Shown here: positions 1-5,546 of the stretch, in pieces
Layout of the letters: every line of letters starts with the position of its first letter
How positions within the stretch are numbered: position 1 is the first letter of the stretch
NCBI GenBank assembly: GCA_028290245.1
Contig: JAQGKG010000013.1
Location: 1-5,733 of the forward strand
DNA length: 5,733 bases
Source: Devosia sp.
GTDB lineage: Bacteria; Pseudomonadota; Alphaproteobacteria; Rhizobiales; Devosiaceae
Direction of reading: 5' to 3'
The notes under the pieces: generated by a model
What the model saw: the letters and a program-made list of their open reading frames with translations, nothing else
What the model was told of the DNA's origin: nothing
Databases searched by the model: none
Made by a program: the position numbers and the translations under genes

Positions 1-3
1 CTC

Positions 4-666
4 TTGATCGAATTTTCCAATGTCGGGTTGCGCTATGGCAATGGTCCAGAAATTCTGCGGGACCTGACCTTTTCCGTCGAACCAGGCTCGTTTCATTTCC
101 TCACCGGGCCATCCGGCGCCGGCAAGACCAGCCTGCTGCGCCTGCTGCTGCTGTCGCTAAAACCCAGCCGCGGACAGGTCACCATGTTCGGCGAGGATGT
201 CAGCAATCTGACCCATGATCGCTTGCTGCAGATGCGCCGCCACATCGGCATCGTGTTCCAGGAATTCCGCCTGCTCGACCACCTGACCACATTCGAGAAC
301 GTGGCTCTGCCGCTGCGCGTGCTGGGCCAACCCGAGAGCGAATATCGTCCCAATGTCACCGAACTGCTGGAGTGGGTTGGCCTGGGCGAGCGCATGAATG
401 CCCTGCCCTCGCTGCTCTCAGGCGGCGAAAAGCAGCGCGCCGCCATTGCCCGCGCCGTCATCGCCCGCCCCAAAGTCCTGCTGGCCGACGAGCCCACCGG
501 CAATGTCGATCCGGACCTGTCGAGCCGGCTGGTGCATCTGTTTGCCGAGCTCAACCGCACGCTGGGCATGACCATCATTCTGGCGACCCATGAACTGCCT
601 TTGCTCGACAAATTCAACTATCCGCGCATGCTGCTCTCCAAGGGCGAGTTGGTGATCCATGATTAA
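4..666 (+). CDS. ftsE: Cell division ATP-binding protein FtsE
   Basis: This is the ATPase subunit of the FtsEX complex. It works at the cytoplasmic face of the inner membrane at the septum, where ATP hydrolysis drives FtsX to activate peptidoglycan hydrolases. All ABC ATPase motifs are present in 220 residues: Walker A GPSGAGKT (35-42), Q-loop Q86 in VFQEFRLL (84-91, close to the FQDFRLL typical of FtsE), signature LSGGEKQR (138-145), Walker B VLLADEP with catalytic E163, D-loop around D169 and H-loop H196. The start is TTG. I chose it because the MIEFSNVGLRYG opening matches the usual FtsE N-terminus and the length is normal. The frame stays open to the window edge and the ribosome-binding site lies outside, so an upstream start cannot be excluded. 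The 3' end overlaps ftsX by 8 bp, which implies translational coupling. Confidence 0.95.
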   Translation: MIEFSNVGLRYGNGPEILRDLTFSVEPGSFHFLTGPSGAGKTSLLRLLLLSLKPSRGQVTMFGEDVSNLTHDRLLQMRRHIGIVFQEFRLLDHLTTFENVALPLRVLGQPESEYRPNVTELLEWVGLGERMNALPSLLSGGEKQRAAIARAVIARPKVLLADEPTGNVDPDLSSRLVHLFAELNRTLGMTIILATHELPLLDKFNYPRMLLSKGELVIHD

Positions 667-1588
667 GCGCATCCGCTCGCTGATTCCCTCCCGCAGGGGC
701 GCGGCTCCCATCGTTCCCGAAAGAAGCGTCGCCGGCCGCACCCTGCTGCTGCTCATCACCATCATGAGTTTCCTCTCTGCGGTCACCCTCGGCGGTGTGG
801 TTCTCGTGCAAAAATCAGCCATCGCCTGGTCTTCCGATGTCGGCCGCGAGGTCACCATCCAGATCCGCCCCGTCGAGGGCGAGGTGATGGAGAGCAATCT
901 GCGCACCGCCGTCTCACTGGCCCAGTCCACCCCCGGCGTCGCCTCGGCACGCGCCTTGACCATCGAGGAAAGCCAGGCGCTGCTTGAGCCCTGGCTTGGT
1001 GCAGGCCTTGACCTCACTGCCATCGAAATTCCCCGCCTTGTCGTGGTGCAACTGGCCGATCCAGCCGATGCCGATATCGAAGGGCTGGAGCGCAATCTCG
1101 GCGCCATCAACGGCGCCAGCCTCGACACTCACGCCGCTTGGCGACAGCAGCTCAATACCATGGCCGGCACCATCGTCGTTTCGGGGCTGCTGATATTGAT
1201 CCTGATCGGCGCCGCCACGGTTCTCGCTATCGTCTTCGCCACCCGAGGCGCCATGGCGACCAATCGTGAAATTGTCGATGTGCTGCATTACATCGGCGCG
1301 TCCAACAAGTTCATTGCCGGCGAATTCCAGGGGCGTTTCCTGTCTATCGGCCTGCAAGGCGGCCTTGTCGGCACCGTCGCCGCCCTGCTGTTCTTTGCCG
1401 CAGCTGGTACTGCCGCTGGCGGCATGCTGTCGAGTGAGGCCGGGGCCCAGGTCGGCGTGCTATTCGGGCGTTTTGCGCTCGGTCTCGCCGGCATTATCGG
1501 TATTGCGGCAGTGGTTCCGGTCATTGCCGCACTGACAGCCATCACCTCGCGCGTCACCGTGCGCCGCTTCCTTGCTGAAACCTCCTGA
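659..1588 (+). CDS. ftsX: Cell division protein FtsX (ABC transporter-like permease)
   Basis: This is the membrane partner of FtsE. In characterised systems FtsX carries no substrate; it passes the ATPase cycle of FtsE across the inner membrane to an EnvC/LytM-type activator of peptidoglycan amidases. The 309 residues show the four-helix FtsX layout: TM1 about 27-50, a periplasmic domain of about 120 residues (51-170), TM2 about 171-194, TM3 about 230-253 and TM4 about 271-296. The cytoplasmic stretch 201-227 (from TNREIVDVLHYIGASNKFIA) is the FtsX signature region that should contact FtsE. The cytoplasmic N-terminus is only about 26 residues, shorter than in E. coli FtsX. The ATG lies inside the end of ftsE (ATGATTAA overlap), so translation is probably coupled. 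The partner at the periplasmic domain cannot be told from this window. Confidence 0.93.
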   Translation: MIKRIRSLIPSRRGAAPIVPERSVAGRTLLLLITIMSFLSAVTLGGVVLVQKSAIAWSSDVGREVTIQIRPVEGEVMESNLRTAVSLAQSTPGVASARALTIEESQALLEPWLGAGLDLTAIEIPRLVVVQLADPADADIEGLERNLGAINGASLDTHAAWRQQLNTMAGTIVVSGLLILILIGAATVLAIVFATRGAMATNREIVDVLHYIGASNKFIAGEFQGRFLSIGLQGGLVGTVAALLFFAAAGTAAGGMLSSEAGAQVGVLFGRFALGLAGIIGIAAVVPVIAALTAITSRVTVRRFLAETS

Positions 1589-1665
1589 TCCAGCAAGACG
1601 CACTCGCCAAAACGCCGTTTGCCCATTAAGAGGCAGCATGCGGCGCCCCGTCGCTGGAGAGGTTC

Positions 1666-2475
1666 ATGGCAGTCCTACAAGCCCTGCGCACCGCGGTATT
1701 CTACATTTTATTCATCGGCCAGACCGCCCTCGTGGCGATAACGCTTGGCACTATTGCGCTGATCAGCGGCCGCACGCCGGCTAGCTGGGCCATTGCCAAA
1801 TACTGGTGCCGCTCCAGCCTCAAACTCGTCCGCTACATAGCCGGCGTCAAAACAACAATGACCGGCATGGAAAACATCCCCGAGGGTGGCTGCATAATCG
1901 CCAGCAAGCACCAGAGCGACTGGGACGTTTTCGCCATGTTCCCATACACTGGTCGTCCCGCCTATATCGTCAAGAAGGAGCTGATGCGCATTCCCTTCTT
2001 CGGCTGGGCCGCCCGGTCGCTCGACTGCATCGAGGTTGACCGCCGCAAAGGCGCCGAGGCCATTCCGCTGATGATGGCCCAGGCCCATGCCGCCGTAGAA
2101 CGCGGCTGCCGCATCGTCATTTTCCCCGAAGGCACCCGCAAGGCAGCACTGGCAAAGCCCGACTACCGCCAGGGCATCGTCCGGCTCTATATGGAGCTCA
2201 ATGTACCGGTGGTGCCCGTCGCGCTGAACTCAGGCCTGTTCTGGGGCCGAAACAGCCTATTGATCTGGCCGGGCACCGCCGAGGGAAAATTCCTACCCCC
2301 GATCGAAGCAGGCCTCTCCGCCGATGTTTTCATGGCACGCCTCAAATCCGCCATCGAAGACAATTCTAACGACATGATTCTAGACGCGCTCGATCGCGGC
2401 CTCGGCCGCCCGGTTAGCGATGAATTTCAGGCCAAGGTTGATGCACTTCGCGTAGCACGGCCAAGCCGCCAATAA
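1666..2475 (+). CDS. plsC: 1-acyl-sn-glycerol-3-phosphate acyltransferase (PlsC family)
   Basis: The likely reaction is acylation of lysophosphatidic acid to phosphatidic acid, the second acylation step of phospholipid synthesis, at the inner membrane. The 269 residues carry the family motifs: HX4D as H82-QSDW-D87, motif II around CIEVDRR (121-127), motif III FPEGTR (153-158) and motif IV VPVVPVALNSG (180-190). A hydrophobic N-terminal segment (about 10-33) should anchor it. GGAG at 1656-1659, six bases before the ATG, supports this start. It lies 77 bp after ftsX on the same strand and may be read from the ftsEX promoter, although no terminator or clear promoter is visible in the gap. Acyl-chain and acyl-donor preference cannot be read from the sequence. 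Other acyltransferases share these motifs, so the exact substrate is inferred from the family. Confidence 0.9.
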   Translation: MAVLQALRTAVFYILFIGQTALVAITLGTIALISGRTPASWAIAKYWCRSSLKLVRYIAGVKTTMTGMENIPEGGCIIASKHQSDWDVFAMFPYTGRPAYIVKKELMRIPFFGWAARSLDCIEVDRRKGAEAIPLMMAQAHAAVERGCRIVIFPEGTRKAALAKPDYRQGIVRLYMELNVPVVPVALNSGLFWGRNSLLIWPGTAEGKFLPPIEAGLSADVFMARLKSAIEDNSNDMILDALDRGLGRPVSDEFQAKVDALRVARPSRQ

Positions 2476-2538
2476 CCACTACATGTTGACGCCCTTTGCG
2501 AACGGGAACATACATCTAGATACCACCCAGTGTGGCAC

Positions 2539-2567
2539 TTGACACATATGGTGTTTTGTTCTAATTT
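2539..2567 (+). promoter_or_regulatory. Candidate sigma-70 promoter of the 112-residue gene
   Basis: A perfect -35 hexamer TTGACA lies at 2539-2544. With a 17-bp spacer the -10 is TAATTT (2562-2567, matching T, A and final T of TATAAT). A closer -10 match, TCTAAT (2560-2565), would have a short 15-bp spacer. Transcription should begin near 2573-2575, about 30 bases before the chosen start codon. Both -10 options lie inside the LexA-type box, so a bound repressor would block the polymerase. Confidence 0.6.
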
Positions 2568-2572
2568 TGTTC
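2558..2572 (+). promoter_or_regulatory. LexA-type SOS box (GTTC-N7-GTTC)
   Basis: GTTC at 2558-2561 and GTTC at 2569-2572 are separated by exactly seven bases (TAATTTT). This direct repeat is the LexA operator described for Alphaproteobacteria; other phyla use palindromic boxes. The spacer and left flank are T-rich, as in many operators of this class. The box covers the -10 region of the TTGACA promoter, the expected place for repression. An eight-base fixed pattern is expected about 0.17 times on both strands of a random sequence this long, so position and flanks carry part of the case. Confidence 0.65.
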
Positions 2573-2594
2573 TCATTGAACACATGTCGGGGAC

Positions 2595-2598
2595 GGGG
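2595..2598 (+). promoter_or_regulatory. Ribosome-binding site that sets the start at 2605
   Basis: GGGG (2595-2598), with GGGGA just upstream (2589-2593), precedes the ATG at 2605 by six bases. The alternative in-frame ATG at 2584 has no purine-rich site before it and would lie only about ten bases into the predicted transcript. The GTG at 2530 lies upstream of the promoter. Confidence 0.5.
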
Positions 2599-2604
2599 CG
2601 TGAA

Positions 2605-2943
2605 ATGACTGGAATAGTGGAAAGCAACGTTCTGGTTCACGGTTTCGGCCGTCACAGCAATTGGCAGGGTCGCTCGGGCCAGACCTATGACCTGCTCAGC
2701 GAAAACCTCGAACGTTTTGGCATGAGCGACACTCACTTGTTTCTGCTCGCCAATGGCAGCCATGTGATGTGGGTTGGCTCGTCTGCCGAACTGGTCGCCG
2801 ATCCGATGAGCCGCACGCGCTTCCGGCTGGCGCTCGATTGCGCCGATCGCGTCTTCCGCGTGCTCTCCGTCGGCACCGCCGAACGCCTCAGCACCATCTG
2901 GGATCTCGAAGGCGCCGAACCCCTGCAGGCACAAGCCGCCTGA
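2605..2943 (+). CDS. Conserved-looking hypothetical protein, candidate SOS-regulated gene
   Basis: I do not recognise this 112-residue protein. It has no signal peptide or membrane helix and looks like a small soluble alpha/beta protein. A basic, polar stretch (HSNWQGRSGQTYD, 17-29) leads into a helix (about 28-39), then two strand-like segments (THLFLLAN 43-50 and HVMWVGSS 53-60), a probable helix 61-88 rich in Arg and Asp with one Cys (C79), and an acidic, Ala-rich tail. Codon use has the same strong G/C third-position bias as the neighbours, which supports a real gene; the long minus-strand frame opposite is a shadow. It is monocistronic between plsC and rpmF. A LexA-type operator on its promoter predicts induction by DNA damage. 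Roles such as division control or DNA repair are possible but nothing in the protein shows one. Confidence 0.75.
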   Translation: MTGIVESNVLVHGFGRHSNWQGRSGQTYDLLSENLERFGMSDTHLFLLANGSHVMWVGSSAELVADPMSRTRFRLALDCADRVFRVLSVGTAERLSTIWDLEGAEPLQAQAA

Positions 2944-2978
2944 GGTTGAATAGGCACCTCGCGACGCAAGGGCGCTCG

Positions 2979-2997
2979 CCGCGGACTTGATCTGCGG
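2979..2997 (+). other. Small hairpin after the 112-residue gene
   Basis: CCGCGGA (2979-2985) can pair with TCTGCGG (2991-2997) through seven pairs, one of them G-T, around the loop CTTGA. It lies 36 bases after the stop codon. No T-tract follows, so it is at best a weak or Rho-assisted 3' end. Confidence 0.3.
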
Positions 2998-3050
2998 AAG
3001 ACCACGGTGGATGGGTTGGAATTGAGCCACATGACTCTTTCAAAATCCCC

Positions 3051-3079
3051 TAGCCAAGCCCCGTCTCTTCCTCTATAGA
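3051..3079 (+). promoter_or_regulatory. Candidate rpmF promoter
   Basis: TAGCCA (3051-3056, four of six matches to TTGACA) and TATAGA (3074-3079, four of six to TATAAT) are separated by exactly 17 bp. This would give a leader of about 70 bases containing the two hairpins at 3095-3127. The match is moderate and rests partly on the need for rpmF to have its own promoter. Confidence 0.4.
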
Positions 3080-3094
3080 CCCCGTCAACCCCTT

Positions 3095-3127
3095 CAGAGA
3101 TGAACTCTCTGGGCCGCTTTCGGCGGC
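3095..3127 (+). other. Two tandem hairpins in the rpmF leader
   Basis: CAGAGA (3095-3100) pairs perfectly with TCTCTG (3106-3111) around TGAAC. One base later GCCGC (3113-3117) pairs with GCGGC (3123-3127) around TTTCG. No T-tract follows, so this is not a terminator. The hairpins lie between the predicted transcription start and the ribosome-binding site (GGAG, 3145-3148). They could stabilise the mRNA or take part in control of L32 synthesis; the second is inference. Confidence 0.5.
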
Positions 3128-3156
3128 GCAACGATATTGAATTCGGAGTACCGACC

Positions 3157-3336
3157 ATGGCAGTGCCAAAACGCAAGACCTCGCCAATGAAGCGCGGCTT
3201 CCGCCGTTCGCACGATGCACTCGCTGCAGGATCCTTTGTCGAAGACAAGGATTCCGGCGAACTGCGCCGTCCGCACCACATCGACCTCAAGACCGGCATG
3301 TACGGCGGTCGTCAGGTCCTGAACGTCAAGAAGTAA
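3157..3336 (+). CDS. rpmF: 50S ribosomal protein L32
   Basis: This is a structural protein of the large ribosomal subunit. The 59 residues start MAVPKRKTSPMKRGFRRSHD and contain the alphaproteobacterial core ELRRPHHIDLKTGMY (40-54), then GGRQVL. Length and basic composition are normal for L32. There are no cysteines, so this is the zinc-independent form. The ATG at 3157 is preceded by GGAG (3145-3148) with eight bases between and gives the canonical MAVPKRK start; an upstream in-frame ATG at 3100 falls inside the leader hairpins and is not used. Small differences from the pattern I know best are MKRGF where SKRGM is common, and YGGR where YRGR is common. The gene has its own candidate promoter and a strong terminator, so it is probably transcribed alone. 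Confidence 0.95.
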   Translation: MAVPKRKTSPMKRGFRRSHDALAAGSFVEDKDSGELRRPHHIDLKTGMYGGRQVLNVKK

Positions 3337-3379
3337 TTCGAAAGACGGGGCGCGCTCTGCCCTGCTTTCTGCTATTGCG

Positions 3380-3412
3380 ACGGCCGATCCTCTAACCAGG
3401 GTCGGCCGTTTT
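3380..3412 (+). terminator. Intrinsic terminator of rpmF
   Basis: A 12-pair stem (3380-3391 with 3398-3409) closes on the six-base loop CTAACC. All pairs are Watson-Crick except one T-G, and the outer eight (ACGGCCGA with TCGGCCGT) are perfect. TTTT follows at 3409-3412, then GCTTTG. It starts 43 bases after the rpmF stop codon and separates rpmF from fumC. Confidence 0.85.
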
Positions 3413-3417
3413 GCTTT

Positions 3418-3467
3418 GCGCATCATACCCAAAAGTGCGCAGCGGTTTTCGGACGACTCTGATGCGC
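3418..3467. repeat. Dispersed palindromic repeat, copy 1 (upstream of fumC)
   Basis: Outer arms GCGCATC (3418-3424) and GATGCGC (3461-3467) are perfect inverted repeats. Inside, AAAA (3431-3434) faces TTTT (3446-3449). The core 3428-3452 matches the core of the repeat at 5454-5477 in 19 of 25 aligned columns with one gap, so the two are copies of one family. The pattern (CCC, A/G, AAA, GTG, then GGTTT and CGG between CAT-containing arms) resembles palindromic repeats that are abundant between genes in Rhizobiales. It begins just after the rpmF terminator and ends next to the fumC -10 box. Confidence 0.6.
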
Positions 3468-3474
3468 CTACAAT
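3446..3474 (+). promoter_or_regulatory. Candidate fumC promoter
   Basis: TACAAT (3469-3474) matches TATAAT in five of six bases. With a 17-bp spacer the -35 is TTTTCG (3446-3451), a poor match that lies inside the palindromic repeat. Transcription would start near 3481, about 35 bases before the fumC ATG. Confidence 0.45.
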
Positions 3475-3515
3475 AAGCTAGCCGCTTGTGACGCGGCCAA
3501 TCAGGGAGTGACTCT

Positions 3516-4916
3516 ATGAGCATGCGCGTTGAAGCGGACACCATGGGCACCATCGAAGTGCCCACCGACAAATATTATGGCGCGCAGACGGCCCGTAGCC
3601 TGATGAACTTCGATATCGGCGGCGAGAAGATGCCAGTCGAAATCATCACCGCTTTCGGCGTGCTCAAGAAGGCCGCGGCCCTAGCCAACCACAAGCTAGG
3701 TCTGCTCGATGAAACCACCCGCGACCTGATCATCGCCGCTGCCGACGAGGTGATTGCCGGCAAGCTGGCCGAGCACTTCCCACTCGTCGTCTGGCAGACC
3801 GGTTCGGGCACCCAGTCCAACATGAACGTCAACGAGGTCATCTCCAACCGCGCCATCGAGATGGCCGGCGGCACCATGGGCTCGAAAAAGCCCGTGCATC
3901 CCAATGACCACGTCAACATGAGCCAGTCGTCCAACGACACCTACCCCACGGCCATGCATATCGCCGCTGTGGAAGCGCTGGAGAACTACCTGTTCCCGCG
4001 CGTAACGCTGCTGCGCGACACGCTGCACGCCAAGTCCGAAGAGTTCATGGATGTGGTCAAGATCGGCCGCACCCACCTGCAGGACGCGACGCCGCTGACC
4101 CTGGGCCAGGAAATCTCCGGCTGGGTTGCCCAGATCGATTACGCCATCTCCGCCGTCAAGGTCAGCCTGCCCCAACTCAAGGAGCTGGCGCTCGGCGGCA
4201 CTGCTGTCGGCACCGGTCTTAACGCCCATCCCGACTATGCCGTGGCCGTCGCCAAAGAGATCGCTGATCTCACCAGCCACGACTTCGTCACCGGCCCCAA
4301 CAAGTTCGCCCTGCTGGCCGGCCACGATGCCTTCGTCGGCACCTCGGGTGCGCTAAAGCAACTTGCCGTCGCCTTCATGAAGATCGCCAATGACGTGCGC
4401 TGGCTGGCCTCGGGTCCCCGCTCGGGCCTAGGCGAACTTATCATCCCGGAAAATGAGCCCGGCTCATCGATCATGCCGGGCAAGGTCAATCCGACCCAGT
4501 CCGAAGCCATGACCATGGTCGTCGCTCAGGTGATGGGCAATGACGCCGCCATTGGCTTTGCTGCGAGCCAGGGCAATTTCGAGCTCAACGTCTTCAAGCC
4601 CGTCATTGCCTATAATTTTCTGCAGTCCGTCCGCCTGCTGGCCGACAGCGCCAAGAGCTTCAACGACAACTGCGCTGTGGGCATCGAGCCGGACCGCGCC
4701 CGCATCAAGGAACTAGTCGACAAGTCGCTGATGCTGGTCACTGCGCTCAACCGCCGAATTGGCTACGACAACGCCGCCAAGATCGCCAAGACAGCGCACA
4801 AGAACGGCACCACCCTGCGCGAAGAAGCCATCAAACTCGGCCTGCTCACCGGTGAAGAATTCGACGCCGAAGTAAAGCCCGAACAAATGGTCGGGCCGCT
4901 CAAGCTGAAGAAGTAA
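3516..4916 (+). CDS. fumC: Class II fumarate hydratase
   Basis: This enzyme catalyses the reversible hydration of fumarate to L-malate in the TCA cycle, as a cytoplasmic, iron-independent homotetramer. The 466 residues are the normal length for FumC. Family motifs are all present: TGSGTQSNMNVNEV (95-108), SSNDTYPT (138-145), GRTHLQDATP (184-193, with H187 in the position of the active-site histidine) and the mobile loop GSSIMPGKVNP (316-326), which carries the catalytic serine and K323 and N325. VGTGLNAHP (231-239) also fits fumarase better than aspartase or argininosuccinate lyase. The ATG at 3516 is preceded by AGGGAG (3503-3508) at good spacing; the in-frame ATG at 3522 is too far from it. 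It is separated from rpmF by a terminator. A small membrane protein follows 75 bp later. I see no damage or odd codon use. Confidence 0.97.
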   Translation: MSMRVEADTMGTIEVPTDKYYGAQTARSLMNFDIGGEKMPVEIITAFGVLKKAAALANHKLGLLDETTRDLIIAAADEVIAGKLAEHFPLVVWQTGSGTQSNMNVNEVISNRAIEMAGGTMGSKKPVHPNDHVNMSQSSNDTYPTAMHIAAVEALENYLFPRVTLLRDTLHAKSEEFMDVVKIGRTHLQDATPLTLGQEISGWVAQIDYAISAVKVSLPQLKELALGGTAVGTGLNAHPDYAVAVAKEIADLTSHDFVTGPNKFALLAGHDAFVGTSGALKQLAVAFMKIANDVRWLASGPRSGLGELIIPENEPGSSIMPGKVNPTQSEAMTMVVAQVMGNDAAIGFAASQGNFELNVFKPVIAYNFLQSVRLLADSAKSFNDNCAVGIEPDRARIKELVDKSLMLVTALNRRIGYDNAAKIAKTAHKNGTTLREEAIKLGLLTGEEFDAEVKPEQMVGPLKLKK

Positions 4917-4928
4917 GTCGGTATGGTG

Positions 4929-4947
4929 GCCGCTGCTAGGCAGCGGC
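4929..4947 (+). other. Perfect hairpin in the gap after fumC
   Basis: GCCGCTGC (4929-4936) pairs perfectly with GCAGCGGC (4940-4947) around the loop TAG, 12 bases after the fumC stop. No T-tract follows, so readthrough into the next gene is likely. It may protect the fumC 3' end or reduce downstream expression. Confidence 0.6.
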
Positions 4948-4956
4948 TGCCCGCTC

Positions 4957-4992
4957 TGGCATGGTGCGCCCAACCACATTGGAGCCGTGCCA
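4957..4992 (+). promoter_or_regulatory. Ribosome-binding site within a possible start-codon hairpin
   Basis: GGAG at 4981-4984, seven bases before the ATG at 4992, sets the start of the membrane protein; the in-frame ATG at 4923 has no such site and would place the fumC hairpin inside the coding region. TGGCATGG (4957-4964) can pair with CCGTGCCA (4985-4992) through eight pairs, one of them T-G. This would put the GGAG in a 20-base loop and the A of the start codon in the stem. Confidence 0.45.
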
Positions 4993-5444
4993 TGACCGAG
5001 ACCGTCTACATCCCACCCCATGGCAATCGCGTCACCCAGCGCGGCATCTTCATTCCGCCGCTGCTGGTCGTGCCCTTCGTGCTCTACAATATCGCGGCGC
5101 TGCTGTTCTTTGGCGGCTCGCCCCTCGGCTGGACCATTGGCCTCTTCACCATTCCCATGGTCTCCGGCACGCCATGGGCCATCACGGCCGGTGATTTCCT
5201 GCTGGTCATCGGCATTGTCTGCCTGTTCATCGAAGTGCTGAAGTCCACCAACAGCAGCCGCACCTCGATCATCGAGCACATGCTCTCGATGGTGCTGTTT
5301 GTGGCTTTCCTGATCGAGTTCCTGCTCGCCGGAGCCGCGGCCAGCTCGGTATTTTTCCTGCTCATGGTCATGTCGCTGATCGACGTCGTCGCCGGGTTCA
5401 CCGTCTCGATCACCAGCGCCGGCCGCGACGTCAGTATGAATTAA
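4992..5444 (+). CDS. Hypothetical integral membrane protein
   Basis: I do not recognise a named family. The 150-residue product has a polar N-terminus (about 1-18, MTETVYIPPHGNRVTQRG) and four likely membrane helices: about 20-41, 65-83, 97-114 and 117-140. A shorter hydrophobic stretch (47-58) lies between the first two. The loop KSTNSSRTSIIEH (84-96) between helices 2 and 3 is the longest polar segment. An acidic residue inside helix 4 (D131) and E110 in helix 3 are unusual in membrane segments and may be functional. No catalytic motif is seen. Start at 4992 rather than 4923 is based on GGAG at 4981-4984. It lies 75 bp after fumC on the same strand and is probably cotranscribed, but a link to fumarase is not implied by its sequence. 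It looks like a conserved hypothetical of Alphaproteobacteria; that is impression, not a search. Confidence 0.8.
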   Translation: MTETVYIPPHGNRVTQRGIFIPPLLVVPFVLYNIAALLFFGGSPLGWTIGLFTIPMVSGTPWAITAGDFLLVIGIVCLFIEVLKSTNSSRTSIIEHMLSMVLFVAFLIEFLLAGAAASSVFFLLMVMSLIDVVAGFTVSITSAGRDVSMN

Positions 5445-5445
5445 A

Positions 5446-5490
5446 GCATGTCTCCCGAAAGTGGCCGCCGGTTTCGGGGCAAAGACATGC
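5446..5490. repeat. Dispersed palindromic repeat, copy 2
   Basis: Outer arms GCATGTCT (5446-5453) and AGACATGC (5483-5490) are perfect eight-base inverted repeats. Directly inside, CCCGAAA (5454-5460) pairs with TTTCGGG (5472-5478) around an 11-base loop, with a four-base bulge on the right. It begins two bases after the stop codon of the membrane protein gene. Its core is shared with the repeat at 3418-3467. The folded RNA could end or stabilise the upstream transcript. Confidence 0.7.
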
Positions 5491-5503
5491 GTAAAACAAG
5501 AAT

Positions 5504-5546
5504 CTAACGCGCAGAGAGCGATCTGAAAGATCGCGACGCGCGTTAG
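5504..5546. repeat. Second palindromic module of the composite repeat
   Basis: CTAACGCGC (5504-5512) and GCGCGTTAG (5538-5546) are perfect nine-base arms. Within them GCGATCT (5518-5524) pairs with AGATCGC (5528-5534) around GAA. This gives a long two-tier hairpin readable from both strands, between two convergent genes. It follows copy 2 of the other palindrome after 13 bases (the A-rich GTAAAACAAGAAT) and seems to form a composite element with it. It may act as a bidirectional terminator, but has no clear T-tract. Confidence 0.7.

Noticed and set aside
93..1128. Minus-strand open frames opposite ftsE and ftsX
   Set aside because: Shadows of GC-rich coding sequence; their Ser/Arg-rich products have no recognisable motif.
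1572..1784. Possible small gene between ftsX and plsC
   Set aside because: It overlaps both genes, lacks a ribosome-binding site and its product is low in complexity.
2500..2509. GAAC-GG-GAAC close to the SOS box, and GTTC-TG-GTTC at 2629-2638
   Set aside because: The two-base spacing does not fit the seven-base spacing of alphaproteobacterial LexA sites, and the second lies inside coding sequence.
2486..2522. TTGACG followed by TAGATA as an additional promoter
   Set aside because: The spacer would be 25 bp, too long for a sigma-70 promoter, and TTGACA at 2539 is better placed.
2479..3030. Long minus-strand open frame of 183 codons opposite the 112-residue gene
   Set aside because: It runs across the promoter, the LexA-type box and the intergenic region, and mirrors the codon bias of the plus-strand gene. 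No ribosome-binding site or family features.
4713..5279. Minus-strand open frame of 188 codons across the end of fumC and the membrane protein
   Set aside because: It is antisense to two well-supported genes and its Gly/Asp/Gln-rich composition is what GC-rich antisense frames give.
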